NCBI RefSeq assembly: GCF_036017065.1 | Contig: NZ_JAYXHR010000001.1 | Span: forward strand, 1,550,001-1,614,000 | Direction of reading: 5' to 3' | Length of the DNA stretch: 64,000 nucleotides | Origin: Uliginosibacterium sp036017065 | Lineage (GTDB): Bacteria; Pseudomonadota; Gammaproteobacteria; Burkholderiales; Rhodocyclaceae | Shown: piece by piece, positions 26,375-33,864 of the stretch | Layout of the letters: each line of letters begins with the position of its first letter | Position numbering within the stretch: position 1 is the first letter of the stretch | The notes under the pieces: generated by a model | Databases searched by the model: none | What the model was told of the DNA's origin: nothing | What the model saw: only the letters and a program-made list of their open reading frames with translations | Made by a program: the position numbers and the translations under genes

Positions 26375-26806
26375 ATGGCAACCACCAAGAAAGCAGTAAA
26401 AGCTCCTGTGGCCAAGGCCACCAAGAAGCCCGCAGCCAAGGCTGCGCCCGCCAAGAAGGCCCCTGCCGCAAAGGCCGCGCCGGCCGCCATCAAGCCGATC
26501 AAGGACACCTTCACCAAGGCTGGCCTGGCGACTCACCTGGCAACCGCTGCCGGCGTCGAGCCCAAGGCCGCCAAGGCCGTGCTGGCCGCGCTGGAAGCGA
26601 CCATCCTGGGCGCCATCCACAAGAAGGGTGCTGGCGAATTCACGCTGCCCGGCCTGCTGAAGATCGGCGTGCAACAAGTGCCCGCCAAGAAGAAGCGCTT
26701 CGGCAAGGACCCGTTCACGGGTGAAGAGCGCTGGTTCGATGCCAAGCCGGCAACGGTGCGCATCAAGGCCCGCGCACTGAAGAAGCTGAAGGACGGCGCA
26801 GCCTGA
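26375..26806 (+). CDS. HU-like nucleoid protein with histone-H1-like Lys/Ala/Pro N-terminal tail
   Basis: 143 residues. The first ~40 residues are almost only K, A, P, T and V (MATTKKAVKAPVAKATKKPA and AAPAKKAPAAKAAPA), like the C-tail of eukaryotic linker histone H1 and bacterial H1-like proteins. Residues ~45-140 resemble an HU/IHF fold: FTKAGLATHLATAAGV, KAAKAVLAALEATI, GEFTLPGLLKIGVQQVPAKK and FDAKPATVRIKARALKKLKD. The tail is N-terminal, the reverse of most HU-H1 fusions. It probably compacts DNA. It is transcribed away from the canonical HU gene and followed by its own terminator. Confidence 0.85.
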   Translation: MATTKKAVKAPVAKATKKPAAKAAPAKKAPAAKAAPAAIKPIKDTFTKAGLATHLATAAGVEPKAAKAVLAALEATILGAIHKKGAGEFTLPGLLKIGVQQVPAKKKRFGKDPFTGEERWFDAKPATVRIKARALKKLKDGAA

Positions 26807-26824
26807 TCGCATCAGCCTGCAAGA

Positions 26825-26856
26825 AAACGGCCCGCCTGAGCGGGCCGTTTTTGTTT
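26825..26856 (+). terminator. Terminator of the H1-like HU gene
   Basis: An 11-bp perfect stem, AAACGGCCCGC and GCGGGCCGTTT, with loop CTGA is followed by TTGTTTT. It lies 18 bp after the stop at 26806. Confidence 0.9.
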
Positions 26857-26946
26857 TGCGCGGGGGTTTGCGAACGATGCGTGGCGTGGCCACCACTCGC
26901 GGTAAACCACTAGCGCTAAACACGCGACGCCAATCCGGCGACAAAG

Positions 26947-26974
26947 AAAAAGGCCCGCTTGCGCGGGCCTTTTT
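26947..26974 (-). terminator. Terminator downstream of tRNA-Thr
   Basis: A 12-bp perfect stem, AAAAAGGCCCGC and GCGGGCCTTTTT, with a four-base loop. It is T-rich on both strands, but the gene ending next to it is the minus-strand tRNA, nine bases away. Confidence 0.85.
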
Positions 26975-26982
26975 CCTGAAGC

Positions 26983-27058
<76 letters not shown>

Positions 27059-27070
27059 GAAGAGGCGCGG

Positions 27071-27099
27071 ATTTTACCTGCCACCCTGCCCTCAGGCAA
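27071..27099 (-). promoter_or_regulatory. Probable sigma-70 promoter of tRNA-Thr
   Basis: On the minus strand TTGCCT (27094-27099) and TAAAAT (27071-27076) are separated by 17 bp. The predicted start near 27064 is six bases before the mature tRNA 5' end. Confidence 0.65.
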
Positions 27100-27120
27100 G
27101 CTCGGCAACAGTCTTTCCCG

Positions 27121-27363
27121 TCAGGCCGGCACCTCGTAGCCTGCATCGCGCACGGCCGCGGCGAGCTGTGCTGCGCCCACCTTTTCCGGATCGAAACGCA
27201 CGGTGGCCTGGGCTTGCGGCAAGGAGACCGTGACTTCGGCGACGCCGGGCAGACCGCTCAGCACACGTGTGACGGCGGCCGAGCAACCGCCACAGGTCAT
27301 GCCCTGTACCGGGAGGGTCAATGTTTCGAGTGCTGCCCGATCTGATGCCATATCCAGTGCCAT
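27121..27363 (-). CDS. Heavy-metal-associated (CopZ-like) copper chaperone
   Basis: 80 residues from the ATG at 27363 (MALDMASDRA); an in-frame start 12 codons earlier is possible. A single HMA domain carries the metal site GMTCGGC and the ferredoxin-like pattern SLPQAQATVRFDPEKV followed by VRDAGYEV. It likely shuttles Cu(I). The start lies inside the 3' end of the SafE-like gene, so the two are probably co-translated. With ccoI and ccoG nearby, delivery of copper for cbb3 oxidase assembly is a reasonable inference. Confidence 0.85.
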   Translation of the reverse strand: MALDMASDRAALETLTLPVQGMTCGGCSAAVTRVLSGLPGVAEVTVSLPQAQATVRFDPEKVGAAQLAAAVRDAGYEVPA

Positions 27364-28079
27364 GTCGATTCCTCCGGTGTGCAGATCACGCCTTGCCACA
27401 GCTCACCACCCAGCGTCCGGGCGTGCCACAGACCCCATATGCCGAAGCCGAGCACCAGCAGTCCGCTGACGATGCGCAGGGCGCGTCCCTGCATGAATTG
27501 CCTGAAGCGCAGCATCAGCATGCCGGCCAGCAGCAGGTTGGGCAAGGTGCCCAGGCCGAACGCCAGCATGAGTCCGGCACCGTTCAGGGCCGAGCCGCTG
27601 ACCAGCGCGGTGCCCAGCACGCTGTAGACCATGCCGCAGGGCAGGAAGCCCCACAGCATGCCGGTCGGCCATGCGCTGACGAAGCTGCCGGGCTGCATGC
27701 CGCGCCGCGACACCCAGGGGCGCAGGCGCTGCCACAACCGGTGACCGAGCCGCTCCGGCCAGGCCAGGACGCGGGTGAAGCCGAGGAGGTAGAGGCCCAG
27801 CGCGACCAGCATCAGGTTCGCGGCGACGTACAGGCCGATCTGGACGGGCAGCAGGTCGTTGAAAAGCAGGCCGGCGGAACCGATTGCGCCCAGCAGGCAT
27901 CCGAGCAACGTATAGGTAGCGATACGGCCCAGGTTATAGCCGAGGTGGATGGGCCAGCGCGCGCGTGACGCGGGCTGGCGTGCGCCCATGGCGGCCACGA
28001 TGCCGCCGCACATGCCCGCACAGTGGGTGCCGCCAAGCAGGCCGACAAGGAAGACCGCGATGTAGCCGGAATCGAACAT
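27318..28079 (-). CDS. SafE/TauE-like membrane protein (cbb3-associated, UreH-like)
   Basis: 253 residues from the ATG at 28079 (MFDSGYIAVFLVGLLGG); the longer open frame upstream lacks membrane character. About six membrane segments are visible, with the N-terminal mark GLLGGTHCAGMCGGIVAAMG and the second repeat FLPCGMVYSVLGTALVSG. These Cys/Met/His-containing motifs typify the sulfite-exporter-like proteins found beside fixI/ccoS and cbb3 genes, often proposed to handle copper. The gene is divergent from fnr and shares an FNR box with it. The true substrate is not established from sequence. Confidence 0.82.
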   Translation of the reverse strand: MFDSGYIAVFLVGLLGGTHCAGMCGGIVAAMGARQPASRARWPIHLGYNLGRIATYTLLGCLLGAIGSAGLLFNDLLPVQIGLYVAANLMLVALGLYLLGFTRVLAWPERLGHRLWQRLRPWVSRRGMQPGSFVSAWPTGMLWGFLPCGMVYSVLGTALVSGSALNGAGLMLAFGLGTLPNLLLAGMLMLRFRQFMQGRALRIVSGLLVLGFGIWGLWHARTLGGELWQGVICTPEESTWHWIWHQIGQHSKH

Positions 28080-28158
28080 GGCGAAGGGCTGAGTCGGCGC
28101 AAGTGTAGAACATCTTCGCCGGCCTCCAAACGTCGCGCAGAAAGCGCGATAATCACCT

Positions 28159-28172
28159 TTGATGATGATCAA
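28159..28172. promoter_or_regulatory. Perfect FNR box between safE-like gene and fnr
   Basis: TTGATGATGATCAA is an exact match to the FNR consensus TTGAT-N4-ATCAA. Towards safE it lies 61 bp from a possible -10 (TACACT on minus, 28102-28107), the geometry of a class I site near -71.5; the matching -35 is weak. Towards fnr it lies just after a GATAAT -10 candidate (28148-28153), where bound FNR would block transcription. Activation of safE and negative autoregulation of fnr are inferred. Confidence 0.8.
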
Positions 28173-28185
28173 CAGGGGTTCTGCA

Positions 28186-28926
28186 GTGGAACACAAGACA
28201 TTTTTCTCGATCACCCCAACCACCATGCGCGCGGCATGCTCCCAGTGCAACATGCGCGAACTGTGCATCGCGGTCGGCCTCGAAGACCAGGACCTCCACA
28301 AGTTGGACCAGATCGTCGCGCGTCGCAAGATCAAGCGCGGCGAACACCTGTACCGCGCGGGTGACACCTTCACCGCGATCTACGCCGTGCGCACTGGCTT
28401 CTTCAAGACCGACCTGATCGGCGACGAAGGCCAGGAGCAGGTGACCGGCTTCCAGATGGCGGGCGAAATCCTCGGCATGGATGGCATCAGCACCGACACC
28501 CACGTCTGCAATGCCACCGCGCTGGAAGACAGCGAGGTCTGCATCATCCCCTACGAGAACCTCGAAACCCTGTCGCGCGAAGTACCTTCGCTACAGCACC
28601 AGTTCCACAAGTTCATGAGTCGCGAGATCGTGCGCGACCAGGGCCTGATGGTGCTGCTCGGCTCGATGAAGGCGGAAGAACGCATTGCCGCGTTCCTGCT
28701 CAACCTGTCCACGCGCATGAAGGCGCGCGGCTACTCCGCGTCGGAGTTCCACCTGCGCATGACGCGCGAGGAAATCGGCTCCTACCTCGGCCTCAAGCTG
28801 GAAACCGTGAGCCGCACGCTGTCGAAGTTCGATGCCGAAGGCCTGATCGGCGTGCAGCACAAGCACATCCGCATCCTCAACGGACAGGGCCTGCACGACC
28901 TGCTCGATCACGGCACCAACACCTGA
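28186..28926 (+). CDS. fnr: Anaerobic global regulator FNR
   Basis: 246 residues from a GTG at 28186 with AGGGG ten bases upstream. The frame opens earlier at a TTG (28159), but that codon is part of the FNR box, so the GTG is preferred. Iron-sulfur ligands are C18, C21 and C27 (CSQCNMRELC) plus C119 (SEVCIIP), the full set for an oxygen-labile [4Fe-4S] cluster. A cAMP-receptor-type beta barrel follows, then the helix-turn-helix MTREEIGSYLGLKLETVSRT with the E..SR residues that read TTGAT half-sites. It should activate the cbb3 genes seen next door when oxygen falls. Confidence 0.95.
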   Translation: MEHKTFFSITPTTMRAACSQCNMRELCIAVGLEDQDLHKLDQIVARRKIKRGEHLYRAGDTFTAIYAVRTGFFKTDLIGDEGQEQVTGFQMAGEILGMDGISTDTHVCNATALEDSEVCIIPYENLETLSREVPSLQHQFHKFMSREIVRDQGLMVLLGSMKAEERIAAFLLNLSTRMKARGYSASEFHLRMTREEIGSYLGLKLETVSRTLSKFDAEGLIGVQHKHIRILNGQGLHDLLDHGTNT

Positions 28927-29163
28927 GTCTCCTGAGTGGCATCCACCGAGTCGCCGGCCGCAACGGCCGGCGACGACAGTCAGAGATTGGCACGCAGCAG
29001 GCGGAATGACATCGCCATGCATGCTCATCGAGTGGCGTGTAGCACCGCCGCGTAGCCACCTGACACCGCAGCACCGCGCATGGACGGTAGACCCGCAGCG
29101 CTTGCTGCGCGCATGCACCGCTGGCACATCCCGCTTTCAGCGCAGTCCTACGCCGCACTGGCG

Positions 29164-29204
29164 TTGACTTGCGTCAGGATGGGCCGACCACGCTGGTCTA
29201 TGTT
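29164..29204 (+). promoter_or_regulatory. FNR-dependent class II promoter of usp
   Basis: TTGACTTGCGTCAG (29164-29177) matches the FNR box at 9 of 10 palindromic positions. A -10 candidate TATGTT (29199-29204) is centred 31 bp downstream, the spacing expected for a box at -41.5. The gene-free stretch 28927-29281 holds this site and the leader of usp; nothing else was recognised in it. Confidence 0.65.
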
Positions 29205-29281
29205 CATAGAAGGCGGACGGTCCGTGCCACATGCGGCGGACCCTGTTCCGGACCGCGCGGTACCACGACAAGGAGGGCAAC

Positions 29282-29725
29282 ATGTACAAGCACATCCTCG
29301 TTCCCACCGACGGCAGCGAGCTGTCTTCCGACGCCATCGACCAGGCCTGCATGCTGGCCCGCTCGCTCGGCGCCCGCGTCACCTTGCTGTATGTCCAGCC
29401 TGACTATCCCCAACCCATCGTGGGGGAAGGCGCATTGATCGCGCCGGAGCATCGCGATGACTACCTGCGGGGCGCAGCCGAACTGGCGGAGAAAGTGCTG
29501 CGGGAGGCTGCCATGCGGGTAACCCTGCATGAGGTATCGGTCGACACCCACACCGAGGTGAGCGACCGTCCCTGGCAGGTCATCGTGCACGTGGCGGAGC
29601 AACGCCAGTGCGACCTGGTGTTCATGGCGTCGCACGGACGACGCGGGCTCGCAGGCCTGCTGATCGGCTCCGAAACCCACAAGGTGCTGACCCACTGCAA
29701 GACGCCGGTGCTGGTCTATCGCTAG
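29282..29725 (+). CDS. Universal stress protein (UspA family)
   Basis: 147 residues from the ATG at 29282, preceded by a strong AAGGAGGG site. One Usp domain begins MYKHILVPTDGSELSSDAI. The ATP-binding motif G-2x-G-9x-G(S/T) appears as SHGRRGLAGLLIGSETHKVL, followed by the closing strand PVLVYR. ATP-binding Usp proteins support survival during energy or oxygen stress. The FNR-type promoter in front places it in the low-oxygen regulon, as known for Anr-controlled Usp proteins of Pseudomonas. Confidence 0.92.
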   Translation: MYKHILVPTDGSELSSDAIDQACMLARSLGARVTLLYVQPDYPQPIVGEGALIAPEHRDDYLRGAAELAEKVLREAAMRVTLHEVSVDTHTEVSDRPWQVIVHVAEQRQCDLVFMASHGRRGLAGLLIGSETHKVLTHCKTPVLVYR

Positions 29726-29726
29726 C

Positions 29727-29757
29727 AGCCGGCCGGCACTCATACCGGCGGCCGGCT
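29727..29757. terminator. Hairpin between convergent usp and the 77-residue membrane gene
   Basis: AGCCGGCCG (29727-29735) pairs perfectly with CGGCCGGCT (29749-29757). There is no T tract, so it may be a weak or factor-dependent terminator. Confidence 0.4.
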
Positions 29758-29989
29758 AGGCCGCCGGACCGTTCTCGTACAGGGGCCTGGACAGGAAGAC
29801 GGTGGCCAGGCTCGATGCCGCGCAGATCAACCAGAACGCGAAGAAACCCAGGGAGTAGGTCGCCAGCGGTGACCACTCGACCGGCTGGCCCAGGAGGTAC
29901 AACTCCTGCGGGTTGACCAGGGTGAAGAAGAGCGCTTCGGCCAGGCCGGCGACGAAGAAGGACGGCCACAACACCAGTACCAGTTTCAT
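29756..29989 (-). CDS. Small two-segment membrane protein of unknown function
   Basis: 77 residues from the ATG at 29989, with an excellent AAGGAG ribosome site about eight bases upstream, which argues that it is real. Two hydrophobic segments (LVLWPSFFVAGLAEALFFTL and YSLGFFAFWLICAASSLATV) flank a short loop, and the C-terminus is RPLYENGPAA. No family was recognised. It lies 74 bp after ccoH on the same strand, so it could be the last gene of the cbb3 operon; a small accessory role there is an inference. Confidence 0.7.
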   Translation of the reverse strand: MKLVLVLWPSFFVAGLAEALFFTLVNPQELYLLGQPVEWSPLATYSLGFFAFWLICAASSLATVFLSRPLYENGPAA

Positions 29990-30063
29990 CCCGCGTCTCC
30001 TTTTCCGCGCGTGGCGGAAGCGTGTCCTTCCGCGTGCAGCGGAGGGGTGTAGCTGTCAGGGCA

Positions 30064-30609
30064 TCACCGGCTGGCTGCGTCGATGCGCAGTGCTTGTTGC
30101 AGGGGCCAGACCAGGTTGCCATCCAGCCGCCATGCATGTGTTGCGTCTTCGATGATGACATGCCAGCGACCCGTCGCCAGCCCGTCGAGCGCTGCGCCAT
30201 CCTGAAGACGATAAACGCCCCCGCCGTCCTGCGCCGTCGTGCGCACGAAAGTGATGCGCCGGTCCTGTCCCCCTCGCGTCGGATGGGCCAGCGTCAGGTC
30301 GATGGCCGCCGGCAGTTGCAGGCCCTCGCGGCCGGACAGCTGCACGCGCACACCTGCGCCCTCCCCCACCAGTTCCGCCGCCAGCCCCATGTCGGCTGCC
30401 ATGCGGCCACGCGCCAGGGTGCGGTTGATGGTCAGCCCCTGCTTGTAATAGTCCTCGGCCACCACGCCATCGGTGCCGTTCGCAGCGATGACGAAGGTGA
30501 TGATGCCGGCCACCATCGTCAGCGCCGGAATGCCGAAGAGGATCCAGGGCCAGGGGTAATGCCACCAAGGGTGGGCGTCTCGATCGAGGCGGTGGGCGGG
30601 CGCATTCAT
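30064..30609 (-). CDS. ccoH: cbb3 oxidase accessory protein FixH/CcoH
   Basis: 181 residues. One N-terminal membrane segment (WPWILFGIPALTMVAGIITFVIA) is followed by the FixH mark DGVVAEDYYKQGLTINRTLAR and a periplasmic beta-sandwich ending RWHVIIEDATHAWRLDG. CcoH is needed for stable assembly of the cbb3 complex, contacting CcoN or CcoP during biogenesis. It lies 65 bp downstream of ccoG. Confidence 0.9.
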   Translation of the reverse strand: MNAPAHRLDRDAHPWWHYPWPWILFGIPALTMVAGIITFVIAANGTDGVVAEDYYKQGLTINRTLARGRMAADMGLAAELVGEGAGVRVQLSGREGLQLPAAIDLTLAHPTRGGQDRRITFVRTTAQDGGGVYRLQDGAALDGLATGRWHVIIEDATHAWRLDGNLVWPLQQALRIDAASR

Positions 30610-30674
30610 GGGCGGGTAGTCGTGGTGGCTGTTTGTGGGCGACGCTTTTTTTATAGGTTCTTCTGAAGTGACGG

Positions 30675-32117
30675 TCAGGGCATGGTGAAGACGGATTTCT
30701 CACGGGCGTGCAGGTCCGGGTCATCCAGGCCTTTCACCTCGAAGTAGATCGCATGCGAGCCCTTTGGTGCCGCGTCCATCGGGGTACGCACACGCAGGGT
30801 CAGGCTGCGGTTCTGCTCCGGTTCCATGCTCACCTCGCTGGTGCCATCGATGCGTGCGCCGTCGATGCCGGACACCTGTATGCCGAAGCGTTGCGCGCGC
30901 TCGGCCATGTTCATCATCTGCAGCGTGTAGACGTTCTCGATGAACTCGCCTTCCACTTCGCGCGCCAGCGTGCGGCGATCCTTGATGACGTCCACCCTCA
31001 GCACGGAGCGCGTGGACAGCGACCACAGGAACGCCACGCAGAGGATGAGCAGTGCAGTGCCGTAGATCAGCACGCGCGGGCGCAGCACGTGACGCAGGAT
31101 CGCCTTGCCGTCCCACTTCTGGCGGATCGCGTTCTCGGTGGAGTAGCGGATCAGGCCTGGCGGATAGTTCATCTTGTCCATGACCTGGTCACAGGCGTCG
31201 ATGCAGGCCGCGCAACCGATGCACTCGATCTGCAGGCCGTTGCGGATGTCGATGCCGGTCGGGCACACCTGCACGCAGATGCCGCAGTCCACGCAATCCC
31301 CCTTGCCCGCCGCGCGATGGTCCTCGCCCTTGCGGCGCGAACCGCGCGGTTCGCCGCGCAACGTGTCGTAGGTGATGGTCAGCGTGTCGGCATCGAACAT
31401 CACGCTCTGGAAGCGCGCATAGGGGCACATGTACTTGCACACCTGCTCGCGCATCACACCCGCCATCAGGTAGGTGAAGCCGCCGTAGAACAATGCCCAG
31501 AAGAGTTCCCAGCCGCCGATGTCGAACTGGAACATCGCCTGCAGCAGTTCGCGGATCGGCGTGAAGTAACCGACGAAGGTGATGCCGGTCCACAGCGACA
31601 CCGCGCCCCAGGCACCATACTTGGCGCCCTTGATGGCGAACTTGCGCGCCGAGGGCGGTGCGGCGTCGAGCTTCATGCGCCGCGCGCGGTCGCCTTCGAT
31701 CTTCTCCTCGATCCACATGAAGATCTCGGTATAGACCGTCTGCGGACACGCATAGCCGCACCACAGCCGCCCGGCCACCGCGGTGAACAGGAACAGGGAG
31801 AACGCGGAGATGATCAGCAGGACGGCAAGGTAGAAGACGTCCTGCGGCCAGAACACCCAGCCGAAGATGTAGAACTTGCGCTCGACCAGATGGAACAGCA
31901 CCGCTTGGCGGTCGTTCCACGGCAACCAGCACAGGCCGTAGTAGAGCAGCTGGGTGATCCACACCAGCGCCCAGCGCCAGCGCGCGAAGATGCCGCTCAC
32001 CGCACGCGGGTACACCTTCTGCCGCACCTCGTACAGCGAGTCGTCGGCGGCAACGATCGGCACCACCCGCGCCTTGGCGCGGATGCGCGGCTTGGTGCTG
32101 GCTGAGTCCTCGCTCAT
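30675..32117 (-). CDS. ccoG: Cytochrome c oxidase accessory protein CcoG (FixG, RdxA)
   Basis: 480 residues with about five membrane segments. The CGYACPQTVYTEIFMWIE motif follows the second and third segments. Two ferredoxin-type clusters are visible: CVDCGICVQVCPTGIDIR and CIGCAACIDACDQVM. The C-terminal periplasmic part (~140 residues) is an Ig-like domain. CcoG is a cupric reductase that supplies Cu(I) for the CcoN binuclear centre. It follows ccoP by 18 bp, consistent with co-transcription from the ccoN promoter. Confidence 0.95.
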   Translation of the reverse strand: MSEDSASTKPRIRAKARVVPIVAADDSLYEVRQKVYPRAVSGIFARWRWALVWITQLLYYGLCWLPWNDRQAVLFHLVERKFYIFGWVFWPQDVFYLAVLLIISAFSLFLFTAVAGRLWCGYACPQTVYTEIFMWIEEKIEGDRARRMKLDAAPPSARKFAIKGAKYGAWGAVSLWTGITFVGYFTPIRELLQAMFQFDIGGWELFWALFYGGFTYLMAGVMREQVCKYMCPYARFQSVMFDADTLTITYDTLRGEPRGSRRKGEDHRAAGKGDCVDCGICVQVCPTGIDIRNGLQIECIGCAACIDACDQVMDKMNYPPGLIRYSTENAIRQKWDGKAILRHVLRPRVLIYGTALLILCVAFLWSLSTRSVLRVDVIKDRRTLAREVEGEFIENVYTLQMMNMAERAQRFGIQVSGIDGARIDGTSEVSMEPEQNRSLTLRVRTPMDAAPKGSHAIYFEVKGLDDPDLHAREKSVFTMP

Positions 32118-32135
32118 GAGCGGTGCCCCCGCTGC

Positions 32136-33035
32136 TTACTGCTGTCTGGACAGGCTGAGGACGTAGGCGGAGAGCAGGTGCACCTTGCTGTCGCCCAGCA
32201 GGTCATGGAAGGCAGGCATCTGGTTCTGGCGGCCCTTGCTGATCGTCTCGATGATGACGGCCTCGGAAGAGCCGTAGAGCCAGGTCCGATCGCTCAGGTT
32301 GGGCGCACCCAACGCGACGTTGCCCTTGCCATCCGCGCCGTGACAGGCCACGCAGTTCTGCGCGAACAACTCGCGCCCGCGCTGGGCGCGCAGCGAGTCA
32401 TGCGCCAGGCCGGACAGCGAACGCACGTAGTTGGCGACGTCCTTGGTGCCCTCGCCACCCAGCGCTGCGCCCAGCGGCGGCATCACGCCGGTGCGGCCCT
32501 GGGTGATGGTGGTCTTGATCGCCTCGGGAGTGCCGCCATGCAGCCAGTCGCCATCCGCCAGGTTGGGGAAGCCGCGCGAGCCGCGTGCGTCGGCGCCATG
32601 ACATTGCGCGCAATAGGTCAGGAACAATCGCTGGCCCATCGCCTGGGCCTCGGGATCGGCGGCCACCGCCTGCAGGTCCTGCTTCAGGTACTTGTCGAAG
32701 ATCGGGTCGTAGCGCTCGGCGGCGCGTGCCATCTCGGCCTCGTACTCGCCCTTCGATGTCCAGCCCAGCCGCCCGGCACTGGTGCCCAGCGCGGGGTACA
32801 GCAGGAAGTAGCCCAGCGAGAAGATCAGCGTGAGCCAGAACAGGTACAGCCACCAGCGCGGCAGCGGGTTGTTGTACTCCTGCAGGTCTTCATCCCAGAC
32901 ATGACCGTGCAGCTCCACCGGGCCCGCCTTGCGCCGGGTCATGTTGGAGGCCAGCACCCACGCGCAGTAGAGCAGGCTCAGGATGGTGAGACCCGCGACG
33001 TAGTAGTGCCAGAACTCGCTGACGAAATCACTCAT
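32136..33035 (-). CDS. ccoP: cbb3 oxidase di-heme subunit CcoP
   Basis: 299 residues. An N-terminal two-membrane-segment part (FWHYYVAGLTILSLLYCAWVL; WWLYLFWLTLIFSLGYFLLY, read in part) is followed by two cytochrome c domains with CAQCHG and CVACHG heme sites. The stretch VELHGHVWDEDLQEYNNPLP is the usual CcoP N-terminal mark. It takes electrons from soluble cytochrome c and passes them to CcoO and CcoN. The gene is 5 bp downstream of ccoQ. Confidence 0.96.
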   Translation of the reverse strand: MSDFVSEFWHYYVAGLTILSLLYCAWVLASNMTRRKAGPVELHGHVWDEDLQEYNNPLPRWWLYLFWLTLIFSLGYFLLYPALGTSAGRLGWTSKGEYEAEMARAAERYDPIFDKYLKQDLQAVAADPEAQAMGQRLFLTYCAQCHGADARGSRGFPNLADGDWLHGGTPEAIKTTITQGRTGVMPPLGAALGGEGTKDVANYVRSLSGLAHDSLRAQRGRELFAQNCVACHGADGKGNVALGAPNLSDRTWLYGSSEAVIIETISKGRQNQMPAFHDLLGDSKVHLLSAYVLSLSRQQ

Positions 33036-33040
33036 GGTGT

Positions 33041-33232
33041 TCAGCCCTCGTTACGGGGTTCGTTGTGCGGCTGGCCGGAATGGGTGGCCTCCGCTTTGTC
33101 GTCGTCGAAAGGCAGCATCTCCGCCTCGCGGAAACCGCGCTGGGCACCACGGCTGTAGGCCCACACCGCGATCGCCACGAAGCAGATGAAGCCCAGCAAG
33201 GTCAGCAGGCTGCGCAGGATGTTCTGCTCCAT
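33041..33232 (-). CDS. ccoQ: cbb3 oxidase small subunit CcoQ
   Basis: 63 residues from the ATG at 33232; a longer frame upstream lies in ccoO sequence and is unlikely. One membrane segment (LLTLLGFICFVAIAVWAYSRG) is followed by FREAEMLPFDDD, the common CcoQ tail. CcoQ stabilises CcoP association. It lies seven bases after the ccoO stop. Confidence 0.92.
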   Translation of the reverse strand: MEQNILRSLLTLLGFICFVAIAVWAYSRGAQRGFREAEMLPFDDDKAEATHSGQPHNEPRNEG

Positions 33233-33239
33233 GGCCGGC

Positions 33240-33851
33240 TCAGCGCGTGCTCTTGACTGCGGTGCCAAGGCCCTGCAGGTAGGCCACAATGGCGTCGAGC
33301 TCGCTCACGCCTTCCAGCTGCTTCGCGGCGCCCGCGATGTCGGCGTCCGAATACGGCACGCCCAGGGTCCGCAATGCCCGCAGCTTGCTCTCGATGTCGT
33401 CCGCATTCACCGGGCGCTGCAGCCACGGGAAGGCCGGCATGTTGGATTCCGGCACCACGTCACGCGGGTTGATCAGGTGCATGCGCTGCCAGGTGTCGGA
33501 GTAACGGCCACCGACGCGCGCGAGGTCCGGTCCGGTGCGCTTGGAGCCCCACTGGAACGGACGGTCATAGACGAACTCTCCAGCCACCGAGTAGTGACCG
33601 TAGCGTTCGGTCTCCGCACGGAAGGGACGGATCATCTGCGAGTGGCAGTTGTAGCAGCCCTCGCGCACGTAGATATCGCGACCGACGAGGCGCACGGGGT
33701 CGTAGGGCTTCACCCCTTCCACCGGCGTCGTGGTGGATTGCTGGAAGAACAGCGGCACGATTTCGACCAGGCCGCCGACGCTGATGACCAGCAGGGTCAG
33801 GACGATGAGCCAGCCGACGTGGCGTTCGATGATTTCGTTGTTCAGCTTCAT
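33240..33851 (-). CDS. ccoO: cbb3 oxidase mono-heme subunit CcoO
   Basis: 203 residues: an N-terminal membrane anchor (WLIVLTLLVISVGGLVEIVPLF) and one c-type heme site in REGCYNCHSQMIRPF. Further family marks are GPDLARVGGRYSD and INPRDVVPESNMPAFPWL, which supplies the Met ligand. It passes electrons from CcoP to CcoN. The start is 13 bp downstream of ccoN. Confidence 0.96.
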   Translation of the reverse strand: MKLNNEIIERHVGWLIVLTLLVISVGGLVEIVPLFFQQSTTTPVEGVKPYDPVRLVGRDIYVREGCYNCHSQMIRPFRAETERYGHYSVAGEFVYDRPFQWGSKRTGPDLARVGGRYSDTWQRMHLINPRDVVPESNMPAFPWLQRPVNADDIESKLRALRTLGVPYSDADIAGAAKQLEGVSELDAIVAYLQGLGTAVKSTR

Positions 33852-33864
33852 GCGGACGCGCTCC

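Noticed and set aside
27121..27300. The HMA protein as a missing N-terminal domain of CcoI
   Set aside because: CcoI at 35776-38196 already carries its own GITCAACVW metal site, and the small protein is a complete single HMA domain with its own start.
28159..28185. TTG start giving a nine-residue longer FNR
   Set aside because: The TTG is the first half-site of the FNR box; the GTG at 28186 has a better ribosome site and a normal FNR N-terminus.
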